Source: Saccharobesus litoralis
GTDB taxonomy: Bacteria > Pseudomonadota > Gammaproteobacteria > Enterobacterales > Alteromonadaceae
DNA: 64,000 bases
Assembly: GCF_003063625.1 (NCBI RefSeq)
Contig: NZ_CP026604.1
Coordinates: 1,364,001 to 1,428,000 of the forward strand
Direction of reading: 5' to 3'
The position numbers were made by a program, and so were the translations under genes. Below are positions 9,194 through 18,090 of the stretch, one piece after another (within the stretch, counting starts at the first letter, position 1; each line of letters starts with the position of its first letter). The notes beneath the pieces are model-generated. The model was not told the DNA's origin. It saw only the letters and a program-made list of their open reading frames with translations, and did not search any database.

Positions 9194-9318
9194 GTCGTCA
9201 TGTTTAAACAGTTAGCGACACTGCGGCTTAAGATGATGGATAATTACAAATGCAGAGGGAATAGTGCAAAATTTGGTACATGAGTGAAAAGCAAAGCATA
9301 TACCATGATGGTGACTTG

Positions 9319-9349
9319 TAAAAAATGGCAGACTTTAGCAACCTGCCAT
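9319..9349 (-). terminator. Terminator for the parA-parB transcript
   Basis: Read on the minus strand, ATGGCAG (9343-9349), an 11-base loop and CTGCCAT (9325-9331) are followed by a run of T (9324-9319). It lies about 30 bp after the parB stop codon. Confidence 0.7.
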
Positions 9350-9381
9350 CATATGCGGGGCGATTTTAAATTCTAAACAAT

Positions 9382-10359
9382 TTATTGCTCAAAAAAGTTT
9401 TGAATTAAGCTATCTAACGCTTGTAATTTATCAGCAGCCAGTGGCTTATTAAATTTAACTGCAGTTAATTGACCTTTTTTGTTGGTTGTAACGTTCGCTA
9501 CACTACCAATAGCATATACTTTACTCGGTATAGAGCCTGATTCCGTAAGGTGTTTATTCTCGACTAAATATTCTTTTAACGCTTTTATCAACTTATCAGC
9601 TGAAAACTGACTATCGCCTTCAATATAATAGCCATACATTTCCGTAATTAATGCTGTTTGCTCAACCTGAAAATCATGCACTATCGCGTTTAACAACTCA
9701 GCATCAAACGTTGCCGGCGCAATTTCCGATTGAATACGGTCATATACGCGTTTAGTCACTACGTCAGGGCTAGGAAATAAATCAATGATTGACAGAGGTA
9801 ATCGAGCGACATCAATACCGTTTTGCACGGTCGATTTACTCACTTCGCCACTTTCTATTAATTCAGCAATTTTACGAACACTAAGATTTTGCTCTTCACT
9901 TAAACGTAACCAATAGCGGCCGTTTTCATACAAAGAAATAGGTTTATGTTCATTTTCACTGCGCGATAATATTTGCGCTTCTTCTTGCGTAACGTCGTCA
10001 CTAACTAAAATGCGAAACGCAAAACCAGCAAAATGGCAGGCCATACGACGGCGAGAACCAAATATCACTTCAATTTTATCACCAACTCGACGTCCTAAAG
10101 CCGGTGTATGCTGGCCATTACTAGAGACAATTTGTGCAATCAAAGGTGACAAGCTTTGTTCACTCAGTAGCTCTTGCACACGTCGATTATAATTAGGCAC
10201 CGACGTTTCTGATAAAATATGCTCAGGCGCTAATTCAACTAGCTTAAATTCAAGTTTGCGTTCTAATTCAATTGGCGAATCAATAGCAAAAACGCCGTCA
10301 CTGTCTAAACCAACGTCTTCTAAATCAAACAGGTTTCTATTGCTCTTTTTTTTCGCCAT
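9382..10359 (-). CDS. parB: ParB-family partition protein
   Basis: This 325-residue centromere-binding protein of the P1 ParB/SopB kind segregates the replicon together with ParA. The ParB/Srx-type N-terminal domain carries GSRRRMAC (residues 101-108), equivalent to the GERR(Y/F)RA box that binds CTP in the family. A helix-turn-helix region follows (about 158-190: LSVRKIAELIES...VSKSTVQNGI), then a C-terminal dimerisation part. The gene lies one base downstream of parA in the same direction, so the two are cotranscribed and probably translationally coupled. The parS site was not identified with certainty; the TTTGAGCGCTCAAA palindromes downstream are candidates. Confidence 0.93.
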   Translation of the reverse strand: MAKKKSNRNLFDLEDVGLDSDGVFAIDSPIELERKLEFKLVELAPEHILSETSVPNYNRRVQELLSEQSLSPLIAQIVSSNGQHTPALGRRVGDKIEVIFGSRRRMACHFAGFAFRILVSDDVTQEEAQILSRSENEHKPISLYENGRYWLRLSEEQNLSVRKIAELIESGEVSKSTVQNGIDVARLPLSIIDLFPSPDVVTKRVYDRIQSEIAPATFDAELLNAIVHDFQVEQTALITEMYGYYIEGDSQFSADKLIKALKEYLVENKHLTESGSIPSKVYAIGSVANVTTNKKGQLTAVKFNKPLAADKLQALDSLIQNFFEQ

Positions 10360-10360
10360 G

Positions 10361-11611
10361 TTAAATATCCAACTCCTGATTATTTGTCCAGTTTAACAGT
10401 ATTTGTTGCTCTAACTCATTGACATAGGCTTTCATATTCTCAAGCCCTTGCACCAATTGCTTAGTCGTTCGAGGATAATCAGACTGCCGCAAATCAAAAA
10501 TAGAGGCTAACATTTCACTACAGGTTGGAATAGCGGGAGTGTTATTAATGACACTGCTAAACGTATCGGCACCAAATACGCTTCTAAACTCGTTAACTAA
10601 ACGTTGTTGAGTTGCCTGTCCTTTACTACGAGCAGCTGACGCAGCATCAAAGTTAGTGATAAGAAATCGCTCCATATCAAACCCTTGATGCCCAGCACGT
10701 TTAAGCGTCATATAAATACTTTGTAAGCGCTCTACATATTTTAAGGTTGAATCATAGGCTAAAAAGTCAGGTGCAAATGGGATAACAATCGCAGTTGAAG
10801 CGTATAGTGAATTAAGAAAAACTTTATTAAACGACGGCGGCGTATCAATAACAATAATATCAAACTTGTCTTCAACAACGTCGATAATACGTTCTTTCAA
10901 TAAACGATAAGCACAGTATTGATCATCAGAACTAAATTGCATTTCCTCAGCATACTGCTCAAACATAAAGTCATCTATTTTAGCCGGTAAAAACTTTAAG
11001 TTAGGAATATGAGTATCTTGGAAGCAGCTGTAAACAAACTCTTCATTGGTTTCACCATCATCGAGTTCATAGTTTTCAGACAGTAAATCTCCAACCGTAA
11101 AATCATCCTGATTATTCGCATCAGGGCCATAAATAGTAGCTGAGCCTTGAGGATCACAGTCAATAAAGCCAATACGATAACGGCGATTATTACAAGTTGC
11201 TAAGCCAATTGCACTATGAATACTGGCCGTGGTTTTTCCAACACCGCCTTTAAGGTTAGCAAATGCAATAACTTGCAGCTGCTCTTCGTCAGTACGCTCA
11301 AAAGCAGGAATAGATAAACGATCCGCTATTTGGTGCAAATTTTCTAACGTAAAAGCAAAGTTCTTATTATCAGAACGCTGAATATCAATATCTTGGCAGT
11401 GTTCTTCAAAGTCACGCGTAAACTGAGTTGTATAACGATAACCTAGCCACTGTCCAGCTTCTGTTTTATTAAATGTGCGAAACGTGCGAACACGTTTTTC
11501 AGTGCGATCTTCAAGGTAATGCTGACGACGCGCGGCCGCAACTTTCTTAGCTCGAGCCGACCAAGTACGCAATTTATCAGCTGTTTTATCCGCTTGTTTA
11601 TCAGTAGCCAT
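10361..11611 (-). CDS. parA: ParA-family partition ATPase, type Ia
   Basis: This 416-residue Walker ATPase positions plasmid or chromid copies through ParB-stimulated ATP hydrolysis on the nucleoid. The deviant Walker A motif KGGVGKTT is at residues 121-128, the A' region is GFIDCDPQGSAT and Walker B is IIVIDTPPSFN. The roughly 110-residue N-terminal extension is characteristic of type Ia ParA proteins (P1 ParA, SopA), which also repress their own operon through that domain. The promoter region is shared with the iteron-containing origin to the right. Its neighbours are parB immediately downstream and rep divergent at 12632. Confidence 0.94.
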   Translation of the reverse strand: MATDKQADKTADKLRTWSARAKKVAAARRQHYLEDRTEKRVRTFRTFNKTEAGQWLGYRYTTQFTRDFEEHCQDIDIQRSDNKNFAFTLENLHQIADRLSIPAFERTDEEQLQVIAFANLKGGVGKTTASIHSAIGLATCNNRRYRIGFIDCDPQGSATIYGPDANNQDDFTVGDLLSENYELDDGETNEEFVYSCFQDTHIPNLKFLPAKIDDFMFEQYAEEMQFSSDDQYCAYRLLKERIIDVVEDKFDIIVIDTPPSFNKVFLNSLYASTAIVIPFAPDFLAYDSTLKYVERLQSIYMTLKRAGHQGFDMERFLITNFDAASAARSKGQATQQRLVNEFRSVFGADTFSSVINNTPAIPTCSEMLASIFDLRQSDYPRTTKQLVQGLENMKAYVNELEQQILLNWTNNQELDI

Positions 11612-11734
11612 ACATTTTATAGGTTAACAACAATACAATGATGTAAATAATACATTCTGTTTGAAAATTTACAATAAAAAATAAAAATACAAACAAGATT
11701 TTATTTTCAATACAGATATTAAAATAAAAATATG

Positions 11735-12567
11735 TGTGGATAACAGAATTTAGATAGGGAACGATGACGATCTTAATAGGTCAAAATAGCGATCTTATAG
11801 TACATAAATAGGTGCAAGCCCAAAAACAACTCAATATAAACTGTGAATAACTAAGGTAAAAACAGCCTGTTTTAGTACATAAATAGGTTGTTAATAAAAA
11901 CCAAAGTGTGAATAAGTATGTGCTTAACTTGTTAGTAAAAAAACAATAGTACATAACTAAGATCTTGATTAAGTCATATTAACGATCCTAATAGTCCACA
12001 AATCAGTACACGCTAAGTGCATAATACAGATCTGAATAGTACATAATAAGATCCAATAACCAAGATAACCAATTGAATTTATTGATAAAAAATTAATCTC
12101 CCTATACCCTATAACCCTAAACCTAAAAAGATCCCTTCCATAAACCTAAATAAAAAATAAATTATTTTTTATTTAGCAAAAAAGAAAAAATCACTAAATC
12201 CACAAACTTGATAGCCTTTAAACCTATTTATGTACTAAAACGAGCAATATATAATCAATAAGAACCTATTTATGTACTAAAAATAGGGATGGATCAGGAT
12301 CTAAGCACCAATATATGTACTAAACAGGCAAAAAATCACTATAAAAAGAATGCCATCGCTTATTTTAAGAACGGAATAGTACAAAATAAGGTTCATCGAA
12401 ATAGTATAAGTGTTCAAATCAAAATAATTGATTCTCCTAATCCACCCTCGTTTATAAAAAAAGCACCTATTTATGTACTAAAAAATACAAAAAAATCGCA
12501 GTATGTAACAAGAAAGTAAAAAAGATCGTCATTTAGTACTATTAAGATCGTTATTTAGTACTATCGA
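11735..12567. other. Probable iteron-type replication origin
   Basis: The stretch between parA and rep has no credible gene. It holds a perfect DnaA box (TTATCCACA on the minus strand, 11735-11743) and two TTATTCACA boxes (11842-11850, 11907-11915). Exact iterons ACCTATTTATGTACTA or its complement are at 11798, 11873, 12222, 12264 and 12465, with several degenerate TAGTACATAA copies. Many GATC sites and a very AT-rich block (about 12060-12200) suit DNA unwinding. Two tandem 21-bp repeats (AAGATCGTYATTTAGTACTA core; 12522-12542 and 12544-12564) lie just before rep and could be its autoregulatory operator. Confidence 0.82.
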
Positions 12568-12631
12568 ACAGTAGATATAAATTTCAAATGCTTTAAGGTT
12601 TGCATAAATTTAAAAGACAATCACAAACGCT

Positions 12632-13702
12632 ATGTCTACAGGCTTACAGAAACAAGATAAAAAGAAAATGGAACAGCTACAAATTGGTTTATTTGAAGCT
12701 GTTGACCTTGGACATGCACAATCAGGCAATGAAGTTAGCTATAGTAACTTAATTGGTGATATTGATTTAATACCTCGATATGTACGAGGTAAAAATACAT
12801 CCGTATCTGCTCTCGACCGTGATTTATCGAGTAAACTTGTTGTTGAACGTAAATATCGAGCAATGGGACGTGAGCTTTCTTGTCGAATTAAACCTGCACT
12901 CATTACCCGAAAAATTGACCACGAAGAACAAGAATTTCATGTTTACCCTGGTGAACGGGAAGAACTCATCGAGCGTGTGCTCTTTTTATTGGGTACAAAA
13001 GGTCAAATGATTAAGCGAGCTGTACCAGGACAAGCAGAACGTTATGGTATTGCCTTTACCTTATATCAAATCCGCCAAGAATTAAAACGCATAGGCAAAG
13101 ATAAAAGTTACGATCAAATTCGCGAAGCTTTGATCGTTATCCGCGACTCAAAAACAACTATCGTTGAGACTCAAGGCGGACGTAATATTGAAATTACCAA
13201 CGATATTTTTAGCGACGCTATGTTAGAGACATCTGGCCATGGCCGAGGTAAAGATCGTTATTTTGTGACATTTAGCGATTATGTTATTGAACAAATTTAT
13301 CAACTAAATTATCGCCAATATGATTTCATTGGTGTTAATAGTTACTCTATTGGCTTATCACGCTTTATTCATAGTTTTCTTTCTTGTAACTGGTTGAACT
13401 GTGAAAAAGGAGCACAATACCCACTAGAGGTCGATGAAATAATGGAAGCCTACGGTAAACCTAATCTGACTAAAATTGTTAAAAGACGTGACATGCGTGC
13501 TGCACTAAAGTTATTAGCCGATAAAAATATGGTGACTTGTGTTCCACCTCTTACTAAAAACTCTTACGTGATCACAGCAACTAAAGAGCTAGCTGATGAA
13601 ATTGTGTTAGCTAATAAAAAGAAAAAAGGCTTAATGAAATTAAGCACTGAGATCTTCGATGGTGAGCGAGAATCCTTACCTGATCCACGCCTTTATAAAT
13701 AA
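12632..13702 (+). CDS. rep: Replication initiator protein, Rep_3 (RepB/RepE-like) superfamily
   Basis: This 356-residue iteron-binding initiator would melt the origin and recruit the replisome. The tandem winged-helix layout is visible in outline: a first domain around residues 95-200 (FTLYQIRQELKRIGKDKSYD, then IREALIVIRDSKTTIVE) and a second around 215-320 (FVTFSDYVIEQIYQLNYRQY, SIGLSRFIHSFLSCNWLN, then a KLLADKNMVTCVPP wing). The gene sits directly beside iterons, DnaA boxes and parAB, which is the arrangement of secondary replicons. The start at 12632 has a poor ribosome binding site; an alternative Met lies at residue 13. No integrase or conjugation gene is nearby. Confidence 0.88.
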   Translation: MSTGLQKQDKKKMEQLQIGLFEAVDLGHAQSGNEVSYSNLIGDIDLIPRYVRGKNTSVSALDRDLSSKLVVERKYRAMGRELSCRIKPALITRKIDHEEQEFHVYPGEREELIERVLFLLGTKGQMIKRAVPGQAERYGIAFTLYQIRQELKRIGKDKSYDQIREALIVIRDSKTTIVETQGGRNIEITNDIFSDAMLETSGHGRGKDRYFVTFSDYVIEQIYQLNYRQYDFIGVNSYSIGLSRFIHSFLSCNWLNCEKGAQYPLEVDEIMEAYGKPNLTKIVKRRDMRAALKLLADKNMVTCVPPLTKNSYVITATKELADEIVLANKKKKGLMKLSTEIFDGERESLPDPRLYK

Positions 13703-13802
13703 TGACATCAAATTTTTGTGAGCAAGCATTGATGCTTGCATTGCCTGCAAGCACCAAAAATAGAGGCTTGGAAGCCAAGTCTCACCAACAGTCTTATTAA
13801 GT

Positions 13803-13931
13803 TATAGTCAAAGCGATCTGGTTTTAGGGGAAGCTGTCAAGCTTCGAGACCCCATGAGCATATGCTCTACTATGTGATTGGGGCGAGTAAGCGCCGACAA
13901 TGAACCATAAGACCTGAGCGAGAAGACTATA
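13803..13931. repeat. Dispersed TATAGTC element copy B (129 bp)
   Basis: TATAGTC at 13803 and GACTATA ending at 13931 bound a 129-bp unit with the central palindrome GAGCATATGCTC. The same unit occurs at 31228, 38641 and 42797. It lies 100 bp after rep. Between rep and the element, a perfect GCAAGCAT-TG-ATGCTTGC hairpin (about 13722-13740) may end rep transcription, though it has no T-run. Confidence 0.85.
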
Positions 13932-13975
13932 TAACAGATAGATGGTTTGGCGCTTACTGCTTGAAATACTGAATA

Positions 13976-14169
13976 ATTACTAATACTCCGACACAAAGGT
14001 TATGACATGTTAAGCTCGTTTTTATTAGCAATCATAAAACGAACGAATTTAAAGACCAGTTCCATTGATAGGGCCAAATTTATTTCGGCTAACACAAGGT
14101 TTGTCGATGTAAAATCGACCCTACAATTTAGCAAATGGTTATAAATTCAACCGTTCAAAACTTTTGAGT
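13976..14169. repeat. Intergenic repeat copy 3, right inverted copy flanking the replicon
   Basis: This is the reverse-complement counterpart of 8987-9193, beginning after the Rep gene and copy B. It keeps the CCGACACAAAGGTTATGACA end, CTCGTTTTTATTAGCAAT, the GGCTAACACAAGGTTTGTCG core and a CCGTTCAAAACTTTTGAGTT end. Confidence 0.7.
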
Positions 14170-14180
14170 TAAAGTACTCA

Positions 14181-14576
14181 CTATTCTTGTTTTAATAACT
14201 CTTGTTGTAAAGTTTGCAACGCTTGATAAATAACATCGTCAACTGTTGCAAATTCATGCGGGTGTTCTTTTCTTAATTTTTCAATTAATTCACCACTCGA
14301 TTTTGATAATTTAATCGACTTAGATCCTAACGCTTGTTCCGAATTAAATTTATTCATTCGTTGGATCAATAATTGGTAAGTTTTATCATCAAAAAATTGA
14401 TTTAGATAACGCGTCGCAATAGGACCAGCTGTTTTAAGACCAAGTTCAGCATTTTCTAAACTATTTAACAAAATAGCACGATCACCATCATTTAATTCAT
14501 TTAGCTCTTCAGGTTTATTTCTAAAATAAGTTAACAGGCTAATTAATCGCCTATTCTGATACTTTCGCTCTGCCAA
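14181..14576 (-). CDS. Hypothetical 131-residue protein, possibly MatP/ribbon-helix-helix-like
   Basis: No family is certain. The N-terminal two thirds are helical (LISLLTYFRNK, LLNSLENAELGLKT, YLNQFFDDKTYQLLIQRMNK). The last 45 residues (GSKSIKLSKSSGELIEKLRK, then EFATVDDVIYQAL) look like a beta-strand plus two helices, as in ribbon-helix-helix proteins. The order 'MxxLxxxM...FN.E...KSI.L' resembles E. coli MatP, which organises the replication terminus. The gene lies just outside the replicon's right inverted repeat, so a role in copy organisation or regulation is conceivable. That link is inference; it could equally be an unrelated small DNA-binding protein. Confidence 0.6.
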   Translation of the reverse strand: MAERKYQNRRLISLLTYFRNKPEELNELNDGDRAILLNSLENAELGLKTAGPIATRYLNQFFDDKTYQLLIQRMNKFNSEQALGSKSIKLSKSSGELIEKLRKEHPHEFATVDDVIYQALQTLQQELLKQE

Positions 14577-14703
14577 TTCTACAGATCCTTATTGTTGACT
14601 AACCTAAATAATAAAACAGTGAACCATCATTGTAAATACAGCATTTATTTAACCCCTTGCTATAGTTGCCCAAAAACAGTGCAATAAATTATTTATTATA
14701 AAG

Positions 14704-14777
14704 ATAAATGATAATACTTATCACTTGCCTTATCATAAATATTAATTAGAATGCAGTTGATAATTATTCTCATTACA
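14704..14777 (+). promoter_or_regulatory. Two Fur-box-like sequences upstream of the haem locus
   Basis: ATAAATGATAATACTTATC (14704-14722) and GATAATTATTCTCATTACA (14759-14777) each match 14 of 19 positions of the classical Fur box GATAATGATAATCATTATC. They lie directly in front of the receptor start chosen at 14796. Iron-dependent repression by Fur is therefore likely, and the downstream genes would be expressed in iron starvation. Confidence 0.65.
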
Positions 14778-14795
14778 AAAGAATTTGAACTATTT

Positions 14796-16811
14796 ATGAG
14801 CGGTTTTGTATTCACTAAGATTGGCAAGCCAAGTGCTTTAGCTTTACTAGCAGTTACATTTGTTGCACCTGTTATAGCACTAGCAAAGCAAAATAATGCT
14901 GAAGGACCAGCTCAAGTTGAAAAAATAGTCGTCACTGGCACTCGTACGCCTAAGTTGTTGTCTGATTCACCAGTTTCGGTAGATATTATTGATGGAGCAA
15001 CTGTTGAGTTGTTAACTCAAGGAACGATTGCAGAAGCGCTTAACTATATTCCAGGTGTAGTGGTCACGCAGAATCAAAAAGACGGCGTTAATGTACAAAT
15101 GCAAGGTTTTGACGGCGACAACGTACTGGTTTTACTTAACGACAAACCTCTAATCGCCCCAACGGGTGCCGCAGCAGATCTAGCGCAAATTAGTGCTCTA
15201 AACATTCAACAAATTGAAGTTATCCGTGGTGCTGCATCTGTTATGTATGGTAGCTCAGCCATGGGCGGTGTAATTAATATCATTACCAAACCACCTGAAG
15301 AAAATGAATTAAAGGTGACTTACGAAGTGGGGAGTTATCTCGGTAATGAAATTGAAGGTGAAGAGATTAGTCACCGCAGTCAAGTTAACGCCAATCTCAT
15401 TTTTGATAATTGGGCTCATCAATTAACTTTGCTTTACTCAGACAATACCGGTTACGACCGTGATAATGACCATAGCCATACACCAGCAGGAAATATTCAA
15501 AAGACCTTCGTTAATCTTAATACCTATGGCAAGTTTTTTGGTTTAAAAACTGAAATTCGTTTTCAAAATTTCACTGAAGATAAAAAACGAGCGGATGGTG
15601 CAATCGCTGGCCAATTAGTCAATCTATATTACTTGTCAGATGTCGAACAATATCAATTTGATGTCATGCTTGGCAACGATATTGATTACCACATGAACGC
15701 TGGTTCATTAGTCAGTTGGAAAATAGATTTCAGAAAGATGAACCATAAAGAAACCAGTGGATCATCGACCAAGCGCTTAGCAGATATTAGCTTGGATGAA
15801 ATATCTGGTCAGTTTGTATATTCCACTACTGATTTTGAATGGGTCGCTGGTGCTTTATATCATGAGGATAGCTTAGAACAAGTTAACCTTATATCAGGTA
15901 AATTCGAAGTTGAGCCAACAAGCAAACGAGCTTTAGAAGCCTATGCTCAGGGAGATTGGACATTTGATAATGTTGAAACTCTCCTTGGTGGGCGTGTACA
16001 AGAAGATACCGACTATGGCTTTCATTCGGCATTGCGTTTGAGCAGTAAAATTGAGTTGAGTGAGAGGCTCAAATGGCGACTTGGGGTTGGTCAAGGCTAT
16101 CGAGTTCCTACACTGAAAGAAAGAGAGTACGTATTCGATCACTCTGCATTAGGCTATATGGTACTGGGTAGTGTTGATCTTGAGCCTGAAGAAGCTTTGT
16201 CTTACAACTCCACTTGGACATTTAGTACCAATACAAACGATCATTTTTTAGGTGGCTTTGACTTTGAATCTGAACTAAATCTCTATTACACCGATGCTGA
16301 CAATCTCATCACTACCTTTACCGATCCTGTGCTATCCGCTAAACAAGGTTTAGCTATCTCTGTTTATGACAATGTTGCTAAAGCGACAATGCAAGGTGCT
16401 GATATTAGCATTGAATTCACTTTTGACTCTTGGGCTGCTGGCTTTCACTACAGTTACTTAGAAGCACGAGACGGTGATAATAAAAAAATAGCTGAACGCC
16501 CTGCTCACCAAATGAAAGTTAACCTTGATTACAGCGTAGTAGAATGGGATTTAGATACCTCACTTAACGCAGTCTATAAACAAGATATTGCTTATAACGC
16601 CGACCAATATATTAACGGTGAATTAGCTAACAACACGCTAACACTCAACTTCAAGTTGCAACAACATATCAATCAACACTTATCTTGGCGCTTCGGTATC
16701 GAAAACGTCTTAGATGAACATAAAGATGAAACTGCAGAGCAACAACTTAAATTCGATGCTCGACCTATTTCTAGCCGCTACCTGAGTTTAGGTATCGGTT
16801 ACCAATTTTAA
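14796..16811 (+). CDS. hmuR: TonB-dependent haem receptor (HmuR-like)
   Basis: This is an outer-membrane receptor of about 670 residues. The start at 14796 gives a normal signal peptide (MSGFVFTKIGKPSALALLAV...ALAKQ); the longer frame from 14751 would put the second Fur box inside the gene. The TonB box region EKIVVTGTRTP is near residues 42-52. The plug follows with NYIPGVVV, VNVQMQGFDGDNVLVLLND and VIRGAASVMYGSSAMGGVIN, and the barrel ends in the aromatic C-terminus YLSLGIGYQF. Haem specificity is inferred from the adjacent HmuY-like lipoprotein and the chelatase genes, which match the hmuYR locus of Porphyromonas, not from receptor residues. Confidence 0.9.
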   Translation: MSGFVFTKIGKPSALALLAVTFVAPVIALAKQNNAEGPAQVEKIVVTGTRTPKLLSDSPVSVDIIDGATVELLTQGTIAEALNYIPGVVVTQNQKDGVNVQMQGFDGDNVLVLLNDKPLIAPTGAAADLAQISALNIQQIEVIRGAASVMYGSSAMGGVINIITKPPEENELKVTYEVGSYLGNEIEGEEISHRSQVNANLIFDNWAHQLTLLYSDNTGYDRDNDHSHTPAGNIQKTFVNLNTYGKFFGLKTEIRFQNFTEDKKRADGAIAGQLVNLYYLSDVEQYQFDVMLGNDIDYHMNAGSLVSWKIDFRKMNHKETSGSSTKRLADISLDEISGQFVYSTTDFEWVAGALYHEDSLEQVNLISGKFEVEPTSKRALEAYAQGDWTFDNVETLLGGRVQEDTDYGFHSALRLSSKIELSERLKWRLGVGQGYRVPTLKEREYVFDHSALGYMVLGSVDLEPEEALSYNSTWTFSTNTNDHFLGGFDFESELNLYYTDADNLITTFTDPVLSAKQGLAISVYDNVAKATMQGADISIEFTFDSWAAGFHYSYLEARDGDNKKIAERPAHQMKVNLDYSVVEWDLDTSLNAVYKQDIAYNADQYINGELANNTLTLNFKLQQHINQHLSWRFGIENVLDEHKDETAEQQLKFDARPISSRYLSLGIGYQF

Positions 16812-16860
16812 GACGACGATATCGTCGCTTATCAATAATTAAAAAATTCTGGAGATAAAC

Positions 16861-17940
16861 ATGAAAACTCAATTTAAATTAACTGCATTAGCAGTAGCAA
16901 CACTAGCATTAACGGCTTGCGGCGGTTCTTCGTCAGATGATGATAATGCGGCTCAAAAGCCAACAGATACGATTTATGGCCCATTTAACACAGGGACGAC
17001 ATCTGAACCAGCTAGCGTTTATTTTGATTTAGAGACAATGGCAGTTGTTACTGAATCAGCTGATTGGGATATCTCTTTCCGTCGTACAGATGTTTTCTTA
17101 AACAACACTGATAGCGACAACCCTGTTAAAGCTTACTTTACAGGCAATAACGCTGATTTTTATGATGCTGACAGTAAAGCCGTGGCTGATAAATTCGCCA
17201 ATGCCACGCCAGAAACTGAACTAGCCGATTTTGAAGCGGTTACGGCGGCCAGTATCCCAGCAGACGATATGTTCGTAGCTGATGTAGCAGAAAAAATATT
17301 AGACGGTTTTTATAGTTACAACCCAACGACTCATCAAGTCAGCGCTGCAGATGACAAATACTTTATCGTTAGCTCGGACGATAGTTACAGTAAATATCGA
17401 GTTTCTAGCTTAACGCAAGCGGGTTTTGCTATGAGTGCTGTAACATTTGCAATTGCTAATCAATCAGCATCTGACGCTGCTTTTGCCACATCAGAAACTC
17501 AATTAGTGGTAGATTTGGCAGCTGAATGTGCCAATGATGCAACTGTATACGTTGATTTCGATACTGCAATGGTCGTTGCGAGTACAGATGCTTGGGATGT
17601 TTCATTAGCCTGTAATGCGGATAAAACGGGTACAGGTTTCGAAATTAGCTTAGCGACTGATGCTACCGCAATTCAAGATTTCACCAATAGTTATGATTCT
17701 ATTACCGCGTCGCATCACTTCGGATACGGATTCAAAGCCAATGAATACACAGATCCTGCATTTAAAGCTAACCCGTGGTATGCATATGGCGTAAATGGTG
17801 GTCACACATTATGGTCGCAATACGGTGTTTACATCATTAAAACGGATATTGCTGATTATAAGCTACAGATCACTAGCTACTACAACGATGATGGTGCTTC
17901 TGGAAATTATAGTTTCCGTGCCGAGCGTTTAGACGATTAG
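16861..17940 (+). CDS. hmuY: HmuY-family haem-binding lipoprotein
   Basis: The 359-residue protein begins with a lipoprotein signal (LALTACGGSS, Cys near residue 20), so it is exported and lipidated. The C-terminal half has the HmuY signature: a strand pair containing DAWDVSL, then VYIIKTDIADYKLQITSYYN and a final NYSFRAERL. HmuY captures haem outside the cell and hands it to HmuR. The usual length is about 200-220 residues. Here a related strand pattern (VYFDLETMAVV...DWDISFRR) appears near residue 40 and again near 225 (VYVDFDTAMVV...AWDVSL), suggesting an internal duplication. The gene lies 49 bp after the receptor with GGAG upstream of its ATG, so the two are probably cotranscribed. Confidence 0.85.
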   Translation: MKTQFKLTALAVATLALTACGGSSSDDDNAAQKPTDTIYGPFNTGTTSEPASVYFDLETMAVVTESADWDISFRRTDVFLNNTDSDNPVKAYFTGNNADFYDADSKAVADKFANATPETELADFEAVTAASIPADDMFVADVAEKILDGFYSYNPTTHQVSAADDKYFIVSSDDSYSKYRVSSLTQAGFAMSAVTFAIANQSASDAAFATSETQLVVDLAAECANDATVYVDFDTAMVVASTDAWDVSLACNADKTGTGFEISLATDATAIQDFTNSYDSITASHHFGYGFKANEYTDPAFKANPWYAYGVNGGHTLWSQYGVYIIKTDIADYKLQITSYYNDDGASGNYSFRAERLDD

Positions 17941-17998
17941 TTCGTTATTAAAACGACTTAGTTAAACAAGAAATAGAGTTAGCTTATTAACTCTGTAA

Positions 17999-18021
17999 GG
18001 AAAGGCTTAATTGGCCTTTCC
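17999..18021 (+). terminator. Hairpin between hmuY and the ExbB-like gene (weak terminator or attenuator)
   Basis: GGAAAGGC (17999-18006) pairs with GCCTTTCC (18014-18021) over a 7-base loop. Only a weak T-containing stretch follows, so it is more likely a partial terminator or RNA-stability element that lowers expression of the motor and chelatase genes than a full stop. Confidence 0.4.
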
Positions 18022-18090
18022 AGCTTTGATTCCCACGGAAAAGAATAATCGAACCTAGCGTTCGTCACCTAAGTAGTAAAGGTAACTTCA

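Noticed and set aside
12289-12519. 76-residue Lys/Asn-rich open frame before rep
   Set aside because: It is read through iterons in very AT-rich DNA; the composition reflects the origin, not a protein.
8369-12567. CRISPR array as an explanation for the repeated 16-mer
   Set aside because: Repeats are short, occur in both orientations at irregular spacing apart from one block, and flank rep/par genes; no cas gene is present. Iterons explain them better.
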